64,000 nt of DNA from Novosphingobium sp. (GTDB taxonomy: Bacteria > Pseudomonadota > Alphaproteobacteria > Sphingomonadales > Sphingomonadaceae): contig NZ_JAIXPP010000074.1 of the NCBI RefSeq assembly GCF_027486195.1, forward strand, positions 1 to 64,000, read 5' to 3'. The notes under the pieces are model-generated. The model worked only from the letters and a program-made list of their open reading frames with translations, was not told the origin of the DNA and made no database searches. This document shows positions 30,004 to 39,625 of this stretch, piece by piece. The first letter of the stretch is position 1; each line of letters opens with the position of its first letter. The translations under genes were made by a program, and so were the position numbers.

Positions 30004-32025
30004 ATGTTCAAGAAAATCCTCATCGCCAACCGTGGCGAAATTGCCTGCCGTGTGATCAAGACCGCGCGCCGGATGGGTATCCAGACCGTGGCGGTTTATT
30101 CGGATGCCGATGCGCGCGCGCCGTTTGTGAAGATGGCGGATGAGGCGGTGCATATCGGGCCTTCGCCTGCCGCGCAGAGCTACTTGATCGCGGACAAGAT
30201 CATCGCGGCATGCAAGCAGACCGGCGCAGAGGCGGTGCATCCGGGTTACGGGTTCCTGTCTGAACGCACGAGCTTTGCCGAAGAACTGGCCAAGAACGGC
30301 ATCGCGTTCATCGGGCCGCCCGTGAATGCGATTGCCGCGATGGGTGACAAGATCGAATCGAAGAAGCTGGCAAAGGCGGCGGGGGTCAATGTCGTCCCCG
30401 GCTTCGTGGGCGAGATCGAGGATACCGAGCACGCCGTGCGTATCTCGGACGAGATCGGCTATCCGGTGATGATGAAGGCCTCGGCCGGTGGCGGCGGCAA
30501 GGGCATGCGGCTGGCGTACTCCGAAAAGGACGTGCGCGAGGGCTTCGAGGCGGTGAAGCGCGAGGGGTTGAACTCGTTCGGCGACGACCGCGTGTTCATC
30601 GAGAAGTTCATCCTGAACCCGCGCCACATCGAGATCCAGATCCTCGGCGACCAGCACGGCAACATCCTCTACCTCAACGAGCGGGAATGCTCGATCCAGC
30701 GGCGGCACCAGAAGGTGGTCGAGGAAGCGCCCTCGCCCTTCGTGACGCCGAAGATGCGGAAAGCGATGGGCGAGCAGTGCGTCGCCCTCTCCCGCGCGGT
30801 GGGCTACTATTCGGCGGGTACGGTGGAACTGATCGTCTCGGGCGCGGACCCGAGCGGCGAGAGCTTCTACTTCCTCGAAATGAACACCCGCCTGCAGGTG
30901 GAGCACCCGGTTACCGAAGCGATCACCGGCATCGACCTGGTCGAGCAGATGATCCGCGTGGCGGCGGGCGAGAAGCTGGCCTTCACGCAGGACGATATCG
31001 GCATCGACGGCTGGGCGATCGAGAACCGCGTCTATGCCGAGGATCCCTATCGCGGGTTCCTGCCCAGCACCGGGCGGCTGGTGCGCTATGATCCGCCGGT
31101 GGAAGGCTGGACCGATGACGGCGCGGCAAATGGCCGCCGCGGCGTGGACGGCGTGCGCGTGGACGACGGCGTCTATGAAGGCGGCGAGGTTTCGATGTTC
31201 TACGATCCGATGATCGCCAAGCTGGTGACATGGGGTGAAACGCGCGACGAGGCAGCAGACCGGCAGATCGAGGCGCTCGATGCCTTCGAGATCGAGGGGC
31301 TGGGCCACAATATCGATTTCGTCTCCGCGATCATGCAGCACCCGCGCTTCCGGTCGGGCGAGCTCACCACTGGCTTCATCGCCGAGGAATACCCGGACGG
31401 CTTCCACGGAGCGGCGACGTCTGACGAGACCAAGCGGTCGCTCGCGGCGCTGGCGGGGTTCCTCGCCACGGCGCGGTCGGACCGGGCGCGGCAGGTCGAT
31501 GGGCAGCTGGGAGTTACGCTCGATCCGCCGTCCGAATGGGCGGTGCGGATCGGCGAGACGGATTATGCCGTGACGGTGGATGAAGAAGCGATCACCGTCG
31601 ACGGCGCGGAAGTCGACCTCGCGCTCGAATACACGCCGGGCGACCGGGTGGTGATGGCCGAAGTCGCTGGCAAGCCGCTGACGGTGAAGGTTGCCATGCG
31701 CGCGGCGGGCTTCAAGCTGACGACACGCGGGGCGAGCCACGATGTGCGCGTGCTGCCCGCGCGAATCGCGCCGCTGACGAAGCACATGATCGCCAAGGTC
31801 GCGCCCGATATGTCGAAGTACCTCGTCTGCCCGATGCCCGGGCTGCTCGTGGCGCTGCATGTCGGCGTGGGCGATACGGTCGAGGCCGGACAGCCGCTCG
31901 CGGTCGTCGAGGCGATGAAGATGGAAAACATCCTGCGCGCCGAAAAATCGGGCAAGGTGAAGGCGGTGAACGCTGCGCAGGGGGAAAGCCTTGCGGTGGA
32001 TGCGATCATCCTCGAAATGGAGTAG
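30004..32025 (+). CDS. pccA: Propionyl-CoA carboxylase alpha subunit (biotin carboxylase + biotin carrier)
   Basis: ATP-dependent biotin carboxylase fused to a biotin-carrier domain; works with PccB. The 673-residue protein starts with KKILIANRGEIACRVIKTARR. It has the ATP-grasp loop MMKASAGGGGKGMR near 160, the EMNTRLQVEHPVTE motif near 291, the PccA-type BT domain, and the biotinylation site VVEAMKMEN near residue 640. It completes the propionyl-CoA to succinyl-CoA module. Confidence 0.96.
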   Translation: MFKKILIANRGEIACRVIKTARRMGIQTVAVYSDADARAPFVKMADEAVHIGPSPAAQSYLIADKIIAACKQTGAEAVHPGYGFLSERTSFAEELAKNGIAFIGPPVNAIAAMGDKIESKKLAKAAGVNVVPGFVGEIEDTEHAVRISDEIGYPVMMKASAGGGGKGMRLAYSEKDVREGFEAVKREGLNSFGDDRVFIEKFILNPRHIEIQILGDQHGNILYLNERECSIQRRHQKVVEEAPSPFVTPKMRKAMGEQCVALSRAVGYYSAGTVELIVSGADPSGESFYFLEMNTRLQVEHPVTEAITGIDLVEQMIRVAAGEKLAFTQDDIGIDGWAIENRVYAEDPYRGFLPSTGRLVRYDPPVEGWTDDGAANGRRGVDGVRVDDGVYEGGEVSMFYDPMIAKLVTWGETRDEAADRQIEALDAFEIEGLGHNIDFVSAIMQHPRFRSGELTTGFIAEEYPDGFHGAATSDETKRSLAALAGFLATARSDRARQVDGQLGVTLDPPSEWAVRIGETDYAVTVDEEAITVDGAEVDLALEYTPGDRVVMAEVAGKPLTVKVAMRAAGFKLTTRGASHDVRVLPARIAPLTKHMIAKVAPDMSKYLVCPMPGLLVALHVGVGDTVEAGQPLAVVEAMKMENILRAEKSGKVKAVNAAQGESLAVDAIILEME

Positions 32026-32076
32026 AAGCGCACCTGATGCCCTTGCTCACTTTCCTGCATGGGCAATGGGGTGAGG

Positions 32077-32092
32077 TTGACGTTTACGTAAG
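32077..32092. promoter_or_regulatory. Possible MerR/LiuR-type site upstream of etfBA
   Basis: The sequence TTGACGTTTACGTAAG holds two ACGT cores spaced by TT and a TTACGTAA palindrome, lying 45 bases before the etfB start. It resembles motifs of the LiuR family, which controls branched-chain and acyl-CoA catabolism with etfBA among its targets in other proteobacteria (recalled). No merR-type gene is in the window. Confidence 0.35.
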
Positions 32093-32136
32093 CGCCAATT
32101 ATGCGCGCGCCACAAGTTCAAGAAAGGCCTGACACG

Positions 32137-32883
32137 ATGAAAGCCCTGGTCTGCGTAAAGCGGGTGATCGACTACAACGTGAAGCCGCGCGTGAAGGCGG
32201 ATGGCACGGGTGTCGACCTTGCCAACGTCAAGATGAGCATGAACCCGTTCGACGAGATCGCGGTCGAGGAAGCCATTCGCCTCAAGGAAAAGGGCGTGGT
32301 CACCGAGATCGTGGCGGTTTCGGTCGGCCCGGCCAAGGCGCAGGAAACGCTGCGCACCGCGCTCGCCATGGGTGCGGACCGCGCGATCCTCGTGGTCAGC
32401 GAAACCGAAGTCGAGCCGCTGGCGGTGGCCAAGATCATCAAGGCGATTGCCGACGAGGAACAGCCGGGCCTGATCATCACCGGCAAGCAGGCGATCGATG
32501 ACGACGCCAACCAGGTTGGCCAGATGGTCGCCGCGCTGCTCGGCCGTCCGCAGGGCACGTTTGCCAACGAAGTTGCGGTCGAGGGTGACAGCATCGTCGT
32601 GAAGCGTGAGATCGACGGCGGTCTGGAGACGGTGAAGCTGGCGCTGCCCGCGATCGTCACCACCGACCTGCGCCTCAACGAGCCGCGCTACGCCTCGCTG
32701 CCGAACATCATGAAGGCGAAGTCGAAGCCGCTCGCGAGCAAGACGCCGGAAGATTACGGCGTCGATATCGCGCCGCGTCTCAAGACGCTCAAGGTCACCG
32801 AACCGCCGGTGCGCAGCGCGGGCATCAAGGTGCCTGACGTCGATGCGCTGGTTGCCAAGCTCAAGGAAATGGGAGTCGCCTGA
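32137..32883 (+). CDS. etfB: Electron transfer flavoprotein beta subunit
   Basis: Small subunit of ETF, which carries electrons from acyl-CoA dehydrogenases to ETF:ubiquinone oxidoreductase. The 248-residue protein begins [20 protein letters not shown]. It has the AMP-binding [15 protein letters not shown] region and the ETF-beta signature [24 protein letters not shown] near residue 180. ATG 32137 follows AGAAAGG and suits the family. The etfA start overlaps its stop (TGATG). Confidence 0.97.
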   Translation: MKALVCVKRVIDYNVKPRVKADGTGVDLANVKMSMNPFDEIAVEEAIRLKEKGVVTEIVAVSVGPAKAQETLRTALAMGADRAILVVSETEVEPLAVAKIIKAIADEEQPGLIITGKQAIDDDANQVGQMVAALLGRPQGTFANEVAVEGDSIVVKREIDGGLETVKLALPAIVTTDLRLNEPRYASLPNIMKAKSKPLASKTPEDYGVDIAPRLKTLKVTEPPVRSAGIKVPDVDALVAKLKEMGVA

Positions 32884-33815
32884 TGTCCAAGACACTCGTT
32901 TGGGTCGAACACGACAACGCCTCGGTCAAGGACGCCACGCTCGCCGTCGTCACCGCTGCCGCACAGATCGGTGAAGTCACTGCGCTGGTCGCTGGTTCGG
33001 GCTGTGATGCCGCGGCCGCCGCTGCCGCGCAGATCGCCGGTGTGAGCAAGGTGCTCAAGGCCGATGACGCGGCTTATGCCCATGCGCTCGCCGAAAACGT
33101 CGCACCTCTCGTCGCTGGCCTGATGGCCGATTACGACGTGTTCGTCGCGCCCGCCACGACCACCGGCAAGAACATCGCACCGCGTGTCGCCGCGCTTCTC
33201 GATGTGATGCAGGTCTCCGACATCCTTTCGGTCGAAGGCCCCAAGACCTTCACCCGCCCGATCTACGCCGGCAACGCCATCGCGACGGTCGAATCGACCG
33301 ATGCCAAGCTGGTTGTCACCGTGCGCGGCACGGCCTTTGCCAAGGCGGACGCCACTGGCGGTTCGGCGGCTGTGGAAGCCGTTGGTGCCGCGGGCGATGC
33401 CGGCACGTCGAGCTTCCTCGGCTCGGAAATCGCCAAGAGCGAGCGTCCGGAACTGACCTCGGCCAAGATCATCGTCTCGGGTGGCCGCGCGCTGAAGGAC
33501 GCGGAAACCTTCCAGAGTGTGATCATCCCGCTGGCCGACAAGCTCGGCGCCGGTGTGGGCGCATCGCGCGCGGCGGTGGACGCAGGCTATGTGCCCAACG
33601 ACTACCAGGTCGGCCAGACCGGCAAGATCGTGGCGCCGGAAGTCTACATCGCGGTCGGCATCTCGGGCGCGATCCAGCATCTGGCTGGCATGAAGGATTC
33701 GAAGACCATCATCGCCATCAACAAGGACGAGGACGCCCCGATCTTCCAGGTCGCGGACATTGGCCTCGTCGGCGATCTGTTCACGCTGGTGCCGGAACTG
33801 ACCGGCAAGCTCTGA
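32883..33815 (+). CDS. etfA: Electron transfer flavoprotein alpha subunit
   Basis: FAD-binding subunit of ETF. The 310-residue protein has the [15 protein letters not shown] segment near residue 93, [10 protein letters not shown] near 198, and the FAD signature region that includes [36 protein letters not shown] and [10 protein letters not shown]. It is coupled to etfB and ends at a Rho-independent terminator. Confidence 0.97.
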   Translation: MSKTLVWVEHDNASVKDATLAVVTAAAQIGEVTALVAGSGCDAAAAAAAQIAGVSKVLKADDAAYAHALAENVAPLVAGLMADYDVFVAPATTTGKNIAPRVAALLDVMQVSDILSVEGPKTFTRPIYAGNAIATVESTDAKLVVTVRGTAFAKADATGGSAAVEAVGAAGDAGTSSFLGSEIAKSERPELTSAKIIVSGGRALKDAETFQSVIIPLADKLGAGVGASRAAVDAGYVPNDYQVGQTGKIVAPEVYIAVGISGAIQHLAGMKDSKTIIAINKDEDAPIFQVADIGLVGDLFTLVPELTGKL

Positions 33816-33840
33816 GCAGACGGTTTGCGTTGAGTACAAG

Positions 33841-33867
33841 AAGGCCCTGCTCCGGCGGGGCCTTTTT
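33841..33867 (+). terminator. Rho-independent terminator of etfBA
   Basis: The stem AAGGCCC / GGGGCCTT, with the loop centred on TGCTCCGGC, is followed by TTTTT, 26 bases after the etfA stop. The mirrored A-run is weak, so it mainly serves etfBA. The convergent GNAT gene ends just beyond it. Confidence 0.8.
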
Positions 33868-33872
33868 CGTTT

Positions 33873-34349
33873 TCAGGCCGGTGAGAGCGCCAGCGATAGG
33901 CACCAGCTGAATTCATCCACCACATACTCCGCGAAGGCTCCGCATTCCTGGAAGCCATACTTCCGGTACAGCGCCACCGCAGGTGCAAAGGCCTCGGTTC
34001 GCCCTGTCTCCAAACTCACGCGCGAATAGCCGCGTGCCCTCGCCACTCCGAGCAGATGCACCAGCATCGCCTCACCCACGCCCTTCCCCCGCCATTCCGG
34101 CGCGGCGCGCATTGATTTGAGTTCGCCGTGGGTTTCGTCGAGATGCTTGATCGCACCCATGGCCGCGAGCGTGCCGTGGATGCGGGCGGTGTAGAAGGTG
34201 ACGCCGGGCTGGCGCAGCTTGTCGAGCGGCAAGGCGTGGACTTTGCAGGCGGGGCTTTCGGCGTGCATCCCGCCGAGGTGGTAGGCCACCAGCGCCTGTA
34301 CGTCCGCGCCCGAGAGGTCGTCTTCGGTGATCTCCAGACCTTCGATCAT
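33873..34349 (-). CDS. GNAT-family N-acetyltransferase
   Basis: A 158-residue acetyl-CoA-dependent acyltransferase. It has the acetyl-CoA loop motif [34 protein letters not shown] spanning residues 82-115, and the C-terminal [14 protein letters not shown]. The pattern resembles small PaiA/RimI-like enzymes of unknown substrate. It starts 46 bases before the divergent peptidase gene, so a shared promoter region is likely. Confidence 0.87.
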   Translation of the reverse strand: MIEGLEITEDDLSGADVQALVAYHLGGMHAESPACKVHALPLDKLRQPGVTFYTARIHGTLAAMGAIKHLDETHGELKSMRAAPEWRGKGVGEAMLVHLLGVARARGYSRVSLETGRTEAFAPAVALYRKYGFQECGAFAEYVVDEFSWCLSLALSPA

Positions 34350-34395
34350 GCGCCCCCCGCTGGCCTTGCCGGTCTGATCTGCTATCGCGCTGGGC

Positions 34396-35346
34396 ATGAC
34401 TGATACAAGCAAAACTGAGGCTGGCAAAAGCCACTGGGCCATCGCCATTCATGGCGGGGCCGGAGCGATGACGCCCGAGACGATGGATGCCGCAGGCGTC
34501 GCCGCGCACGAAGCGGCGCTGGGCGTGGCGCTCGATGCCGGGCGCGATGTGCTCGCCTCCGGTGGCACCGCGCTGGATGCGGTCTGCGCGGCGGTTTCGG
34601 CGCTGGAGGATGATCCGCACTTCAACGCGGGTCGCGGGGCGGTGTTCACATACCACGGCACCAACGAGCTTGATGCTGCAGTGATGGAGGGCGCTACGCG
34701 GGGCGCGGGCGCAGTCTGCGGGGTGACGCATACGCGCAATCCGGTGCAGCTGGCGCGCGCGGTTATGGATAAGAGCCCGCACGTGTTTCTGAGCGGCGCG
34801 GGGGCCGAAGAGTTTGCGCGCGAGCAGGGCGTGCCGCAGGTCGATCCGGACTGGTTCGCCACCGAGGCGCGCTGGCAGCAGTTGCAGGAGCTCAAGGCGA
34901 AGAAGCTCGGCTGGTTCGATGCGGGGCTCAAGTACGGCACGGTGGGCGCGGTGGCGGTGGACGCGAGCGGGCATGTCGCGGCGGCGACTTCGACCGGCGG
35001 CCTCACTGGCAAGCGCTGGGGGCGGATCGGGGATTCGCCGCTCATCGGTGCAGGGACCTATGCCGATGACCGGGCGGCCGCAATCAGCTGCACCGGTTCG
35101 GGCGAACAGTTCATCCGCGCAGCCGTGGCGCACGAGATTTGCGCGCGGATGCGGCTCGGCGGCGAAGGTCCGCAGGCGGCGACCGAGGCCGTGCTCGGCG
35201 AAGTTGGCGCGATGGGCGGGGTTGGCGGCGTGATCTATGCCACGCCGGGCGGCGAGACCGGGTTTGCTTTCACCACGCCGGGCATGTTTCGCGGGCGGGC
35301 CGATAGCGCGGGCCTGCGCGAATTGGGCATCTTCGGCGGAGAGTAG
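34396..35346 (+). CDS. iaaA: Isoaspartyl peptidase / L-asparaginase (Ntn hydrolase)
   Basis: A 316-residue plant-type asparaginase precursor that self-cleaves to give an N-terminal Thr nucleophile. The cleavage site is before Thr182 in KYGTVGAVAVD. Other family signatures are AIHGGAGAM near residue 17, FNAGRGAVFTYHGTNELDAA near 76, and the TSTGGLTGKRWGRIGDSPLIGAGTYAD segment. It removes beta-aspartyl dipeptides produced by protein damage. The gene lies divergent to the GNAT gene and convergent to the RDD operon. Confidence 0.95.
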   Translation: MTDTSKTEAGKSHWAIAIHGGAGAMTPETMDAAGVAAHEAALGVALDAGRDVLASGGTALDAVCAAVSALEDDPHFNAGRGAVFTYHGTNELDAAVMEGATRGAGAVCGVTHTRNPVQLARAVMDKSPHVFLSGAGAEEFAREQGVPQVDPDWFATEARWQQLQELKAKKLGWFDAGLKYGTVGAVAVDASGHVAAATSTGGLTGKRWGRIGDSPLIGAGTYADDRAAAISCTGSGEQFIRAAVAHEICARMRLGGEGPQAATEAVLGEVGAMGGVGGVIYATPGGETGFAFTTPGMFRGRADSAGLRELGIFGGE

Positions 35347-35349
35347 GTC

Positions 35350-36252
35350 CTAGGCGGCGTACTTGTCCGCCTTGCGGCGGCCAAGGCGCAGGCCCTGCTC
35401 CAGCTGGGCGCGGAGCTGGATATAGTAGGATTCGAGGAAGACCCGTTCGGCGCGGTAGGGGTAGGGGCGTCCGATCTTGCGGCTGATCGCATCGGCGACA
35501 TCGTCGAGCGCCGAACCCTTGTCCTCGCGCAGCACCCGTTCGAGCGTCTGGAGTTCGTACTCGCCATAGACCGCGAGTTCTGCGGAGGTGAACGTGAACG
35601 CCTGATCGGCGGCCGCGGCCGGTGCGCTGACCGAGAGTGCCTGGCCCAGCTTGCGGTTCTGCGCCTCGACCACCCAGGTGCCGGCGATCACATCGCCGCA
35701 GCGCAGGGAATCGCGGTTGAAGAACGGGAACAGCAGGAAGATCGCGCACCAGATGGCGCCCGCCCAGCCGGCGACGTCGGTATCGCTGCCCGACGCGATG
35801 GCGCTGCTGATAAACACGATCGGCATGAACAGCTCGATATCGCGCACGATATTGCGGGCGATTACGGCTTCAGTGGTCAGCCGCTCGGTGCCGCGGGCGG
35901 CGATGCGGATACCGGTCACGCGCTTGCCCGGCGTCGCGCCGCGCGGGCCGAGTTCGAAGAACAGGAACCAGGCATTGCGGAACAGGAACATCGCGATGAT
36001 CCACACGATCGCCAGCGCCTGCACGGCGCGCGATTTGGGGCCATCCGCGTCGACTTCGCCGATCTTGATGCCGACGCCGCCAGCAATCCAGATCAGCGTA
36101 AGCGTGGTGACGGTCATCGCGGTGACGATCAGGATGAGATCGATGAACAGCGCTGCGGCCCGCGAACCGCGCGAGGCGAGCACGAGAGGGAGCGCAACGC
36201 CTTCGGGCGTTATCACCGTGCGATTGCGGTTGCGGGGCTGGCGGCGCGCCAT
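35350..36252 (-). CDS. RDD-family membrane protein
   Basis: A 300-residue protein. The RDD domain (about residues 20-175) has four hydrophobic segments with the characteristic SRAAALFIDLILI and GATPGKRVTGIRI, followed by a soluble C-terminal tail rich in charged residues. The function is unknown. It is the last gene of a six-gene MoxR/DUF58 operon, coupled to the SpoIIM-like gene by an ATGA overlap. Confidence 0.87.
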   Translation of the reverse strand: MARRQPRNRNRTVITPEGVALPLVLASRGSRAAALFIDLILIVTAMTVTTLTLIWIAGGVGIKIGEVDADGPKSRAVQALAIVWIIAMFLFRNAWFLFFELGPRGATPGKRVTGIRIAARGTERLTTEAVIARNIVRDIELFMPIVFISSAIASGSDTDVAGWAGAIWCAIFLLFPFFNRDSLRCGDVIAGTWVVEAQNRKLGQALSVSAPAAAADQAFTFTSAELAVYGEYELQTLERVLREDKGSALDDVADAISRKIGRPYPYRAERVFLESYYIQLRAQLEQGLRLGRRKADKYAA

Positions 36253-37331
36253 CAGGCCGATTTCCCCGCGCCGCGCCAGACGAAGAAATAGACAGTCCAG
36301 AGCACCAGCATGAAAGTGCCGACGATGAGGCGGCCGGCGGTGTTGTCGATCAGTTGGCGGGCGAAACCCTCGAGCAGGCCCGCGACGATCAGCATCAGGA
36401 CCACGCCGACCATGACCTGTGCGCTGCGCCGCCCGGCGGCAGCGGCGGCATCGAGCACGGACGCTTCGCCGGGAAAGGCCATCGCGCGGCCGATATGAAG
36501 CCCCGCCGCACCGGCCAGCAGGATCGCGTAGAGCTCGGTCGTCCCATGGACCGAAAGCCAGCCGATGATTTCCAGAGTCAGGCCCTGCCCGTGATAGAGC
36601 CAGAGCAGCGCGCCCAGCATCGTGGTGTTCTGGATCAGCAGCAGCGCGGAGGGCAGGCCGAACGCGAAGCCAAGCGCGAAGGCGAGGATCGCGACTTGTG
36701 CGTTGTTGGAAAACAGCGCAGCGGCAAACACGGCGAGGCCGTGCTGGTCCTGCTGGCCGAACAAGGTGCGCAGGAGCACCGCACGGCTCGCGCCCGGGAC
36801 GCGGGCATCGGCCATGCCGCCGGGGATCAGCGCGTAGTACCAATCGGGATCGCTGGCGACGAGCAGCCAGCCGACGATCGTGCCGGCCACCATCAGCGCC
36901 AGCGCGATCAGGATCTCGCTGCGCAGCGCGCGTACGCTGGCCCCCCAGCCGCCGCCGAAGAAGCGCAGCAGCCAATCGCCCAGCCCTGCGCGCGGGCCAT
37001 AGACGATGAACCACGCGCGGCGGGTCAACCCTTCAAGCCAGAGCAGCGTTTCGGCATCGAGTGAGGTTTCGCGCGCAACGGCGAGGCTGGAGACGGCGGT
37101 GCGATAGAGCGCGGGGAGCGCGAGGAGGTCTTCATCCGAGACACCGCGCAGCCGCCCGCGCTCGATGCGCGAGACGATGGCTTCGAGCCGCTTCCATTCG
37201 CCCTCGCGCTCGAGCCGGAAGCGGTCCGAGCGCAGCGCGGCGCTTGTCGCGGCAGCGATGTCCGCGCTGGCGGCGGGACTGAACCAGCCACCGAGCCTGC
37301 CGAGGAGAGAGGCGTTTGCGGGCTCGTTCAT
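36252..37331 (-). CDS. SpoIIM-like membrane protein
   Basis: A 359-residue integral membrane protein of the stage II sporulation M family (PF01944-like). The N-terminal soluble portion carries WLEGLTRRAWFIVYG. About six membrane segments follow, with the family hallmark FSNNAQVAILAFALGFAFGLPSALLLIQN and GWLSVHGTTELYAILLAGAAGLHIGRA. Outside sporulators these proteins occur with MoxR ATPases and DUF58 proteins, role unknown. The stop/start junctions with both neighbours overlap by 1-4 bases. Confidence 0.9.
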   Translation of the reverse strand: MNEPANASLLGRLGGWFSPAASADIAAATSAALRSDRFRLEREGEWKRLEAIVSRIERGRLRGVSDEDLLALPALYRTAVSSLAVARETSLDAETLLWLEGLTRRAWFIVYGPRAGLGDWLLRFFGGGWGASVRALRSEILIALALMVAGTIVGWLLVASDPDWYYALIPGGMADARVPGASRAVLLRTLFGQQDQHGLAVFAAALFSNNAQVAILAFALGFAFGLPSALLLIQNTTMLGALLWLYHGQGLTLEIIGWLSVHGTTELYAILLAGAAGLHIGRAMAFPGEASVLDAAAAAGRRSAQVMVGVVLMLIVAGLLEGFARQLIDNTAGRLIVGTFMLVLWTVYFFVWRGAGKSA

Positions 37332-38665
37332 CCGAGGCTCCCCGCGCGCTTTACCGCGAGATAGGCATCGAGCAGGCGATTGCCGATATGCTGGTGGGGC
37401 GCTTCGACCACGAGAATGCCCGCACGGCGCAGGCGCTGGAGCACTAGCGTGCGCTGGTGCTGCAAGGTGGTGGCGGTGACGGCCATTGCCGCATCCTGCG
37501 CGCTGCGGACCGGCGCACTGACAAACTCGGCCAGTTCGGCATCGGCCATGACAACGAAGATGACACGGTGTCGCTCGACCAGACGGCGCATCGATTCGAT
37601 CATGAGTTCGGCGCTGGTGGGATCGGTGAATTCGGAGAAAACCACGATCAGGGAGCGCCGCCGCAGCCGCGCGGCGAGCGTGGAGAGCGCGAGGGTGAAG
37701 TTGGGCTGCTCGGCGCTGTAGTCGAGCGCGGCAGCGGCTTCCTGCAGGCGGGCAAAATCGCGCGGGGCAGTGACGAAGGGGCTGAGGACCTGCGGCCGCT
37801 GGGCAAAGCCATAGACCGCGACCCGATCCTGCGCGCCCAACGCGATCCATGCGGTGGTGAGCGCGGCGGTGACGGCGCGGTCGATACGGGGAAGGCCGGC
37901 GATGGGTTCGCACATCGTTTGCCCGCAATCGAAGGCGAAGACGATCTGGTTGTTGCGCTCGGTCTCATACTCCTTGGCGAAGAGCCGGGCGTGGCGCGCG
38001 GAAGACTTCCAGTCGATGCGGCGGCGGTCCATGCCCGCCTCATATTCGGCGAGCGCCTCGAACTCGGTGCCCTCACCCCGGATGCGACGAGCAACCATGC
38101 CGAACTGGGCATCGCGCAGAAACAGTTGCAGCGCAGGGCTGCGCACCGGGGCGATATTGGGGCGGATGCGGATCGCGGCATCAAGTTCGCGGCGGACCTG
38201 GCGCGAGGCGAGGCCGAGCGGGCCATCCCAGCGCAGCCACACCGCGTCGACTCGCCCGGTGCCGCGCCGGGTGGGTGTGGTTTCGATCTCGGCGCTCCAC
38301 ACGCCGCCGTCACGCCGGAGCGGCGCCACCAGCCGTCCACCGGGGGCAAGCCGAGGGTCGAGCGCCAGCGCGGCCATCGGCGCGGCGCGCGGCACATCGA
38401 TGCGAAAATCGGCGAGCACGGTGAGGCGCAGCGGTTCGCCCACTTCGCCATCCTGCGGCACGATAACACGCAGGTCCACTAGCGCAGGAGCCAGCAAGGC
38501 ATCGAGTAGGACCATCACGAGCAGCGCGCCGCCAAGCGCGGGCGCGGCGATCCATGCCTGCGGCGCGGCGGCGGCGAGCACCACGGCCAGCGGCGCCGCG
38601 AGCGCAAGCAGCACCGCCGTGCGCGCCGAAGGGTAGAATACCGGGAAGGGCCAGCGCAGCGCCAA
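37328..38665 (-). CDS. DUF58 / VWA-like protein partner of MoxR
   Basis: A 445-residue protein with two N-terminal membrane segments (about residues 15-55). The DUF58 core includes RRIRGEGTEFEALAEYEAGMDRRRIDWKSSARHARLF (spanning residues 200-236), followed by a VWA-like fold with VFAFDCGQTM, a metal-site-like start. MoxR-DUF58 pairs are thought to act in cell-envelope stress or metal cofactor insertion. The stop overlaps the SpoIIM-like start by 4 bases. Confidence 0.9.
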   Translation of the reverse strand: MALRWPFPVFYPSARTAVLLALAAPLAVVLAAAAPQAWIAAPALGGALLVMVLLDALLAPALVDLRVIVPQDGEVGEPLRLTVLADFRIDVPRAAPMAALALDPRLAPGGRLVAPLRRDGGVWSAEIETTPTRRGTGRVDAVWLRWDGPLGLASRQVRRELDAAIRIRPNIAPVRSPALQLFLRDAQFGMVARRIRGEGTEFEALAEYEAGMDRRRIDWKSSARHARLFAKEYETERNNQIVFAFDCGQTMCEPIAGLPRIDRAVTAALTTAWIALGAQDRVAVYGFAQRPQVLSPFVTAPRDFARLQEAAAALDYSAEQPNFTLALSTLAARLRRRSLIVVFSEFTDPTSAELMIESMRRLVERHRVIFVVMADAELAEFVSAPVRSAQDAAMAVTATTLQHQRTLVLQRLRRAGILVVEAPHQHIGNRLLDAYLAVKRAGSLG

Positions 38666-38668
38666 GGG

Positions 38669-39625
38669 CTATCTCGGCGCTTCGGTGCGCTGGATGAGAT
38701 CCGCGACAATGCTCTCGGCGGCGCGGCCCTCGATCTCGGCAGCGGGGCTGAGCAGCATGCGGTGGCGCAGCACGGCGATGGCGAGGGCCTTCACGTCATC
38801 GGGGATGACATAATCGCGCCCGTCGAGCGCGGCGCGGGCGCGGGCGGCACCAGCGAGGACCACCGCTGCACGCGGGCTGGCCCCGGCGGCAAGATCGGCG
38901 CTCTCACGCGTCGCCCGAACAAGGCGGACAATGTAATCGACCACGGTTTCCGACATCGTGACGGTGGTAACGGCGGCGACCGCCTGACCGATCGCATCAC
39001 CTGCGGTGACCGCGCTCACCCCCAGCGCCGCCGGGCTAGGCGCGCCGCGCCCGGCGCCGTAACGGGTGACGATCTGGGCTTCTTCCTCGGCGCTGGGGTA
39101 ATCGACGAGCAGCTTGAACAGAAAGCGATCGAGCTGCGCTTCGGGGAGCGGATAGACGCCCTGGCTCTCGATCGGGTTCTGCGTGGCGACGACCATGAAA
39201 CGGTCTGACAGCGCATAAGTCTCGCCATCGAGCGTGACGCGGCGTTCCTGCATCGCTTCAAGCAGCGCGGCCTGCGTCTTGGGCGGGGTGCGGTTGATCT
39301 CGTCGCCCAGCAGCAGTTCGTGGAAGATCGGACCGCGCGTGAGGGTGAACTGGCTGGTCTGGAAGTTGAACAGGTTGGAGCCGAGGATATCGCCGGGCAT
39401 GAGATCCGGCGTGAACTGGATACGCCCGAAATCGAGCCCCAGAGTGGTGGCAAAGGTCTGCGCAAGCAAGGTCTTGGCGGTGCCCGGCGGCCCTTCTAGC
39501 AGCACGTGGCCACCGGCCAGCAGCGCGATCAGCAGGTGATCGACGACGCTGTCCTGCCCCACCACGGCCTTGGCCACTTCGGCGCGGATAGTGGCGGCCA
39601 GAGCGCGGACGTCTTCGAGAGTCAT
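38669..39625 (-). CDS. MoxR-family AAA+ ATPase
   Basis: A 318-residue chaperone-like AAA+ ATPase. It has Walker [10 protein letters not shown] near residue 40, Walker [27 protein letters not shown] near 103, sensor 1 VVATQNPIE and the PEAQLDRF arginine-finger motif. MoxR proteins work with VWA-domain proteins such as the DUF58 product next to it. It is three bases upstream of that gene and overlaps the DUF4350 gene by 4 bases. Confidence 0.95.
   Translation of the reverse strand: MTLEDVRALAATIRAEVAKAVVGQDSVVDHLLIALLAGGHVLLEGPPGTAKTLLAQTFATTLGLDFGRIQFTPDLMPGDILGSNLFNFQTSQFTLTRGPIFHELLLGDEINRTPPKTQAALLEAMQERRVTLDGETYALSDRFMVVATQNPIESQGVYPLPEAQLDRFLFKLLVDYPSAEEEAQIVTRYGAGRGAPSPAALGVSAVTAGDAIGQAVAAVTTVTMSETVVDYIVRLVRATRESADLAAGASPRAAVVLAGAARARAALDGRDYVIPDDVKALAIAVLRHRMLLSPAAEIEGRAAESIVADLIQRTEAPR

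Noticed and set aside
27227..30004. A 925-codon open frame on the minus strand opposite the mutase gene
   Set aside because: Its translation is a low-complexity R/H/D/L-rich mixture typical of the antisense of a GC-rich gene, and the plus strand carries an unmistakable methylmalonyl-CoA mutase.
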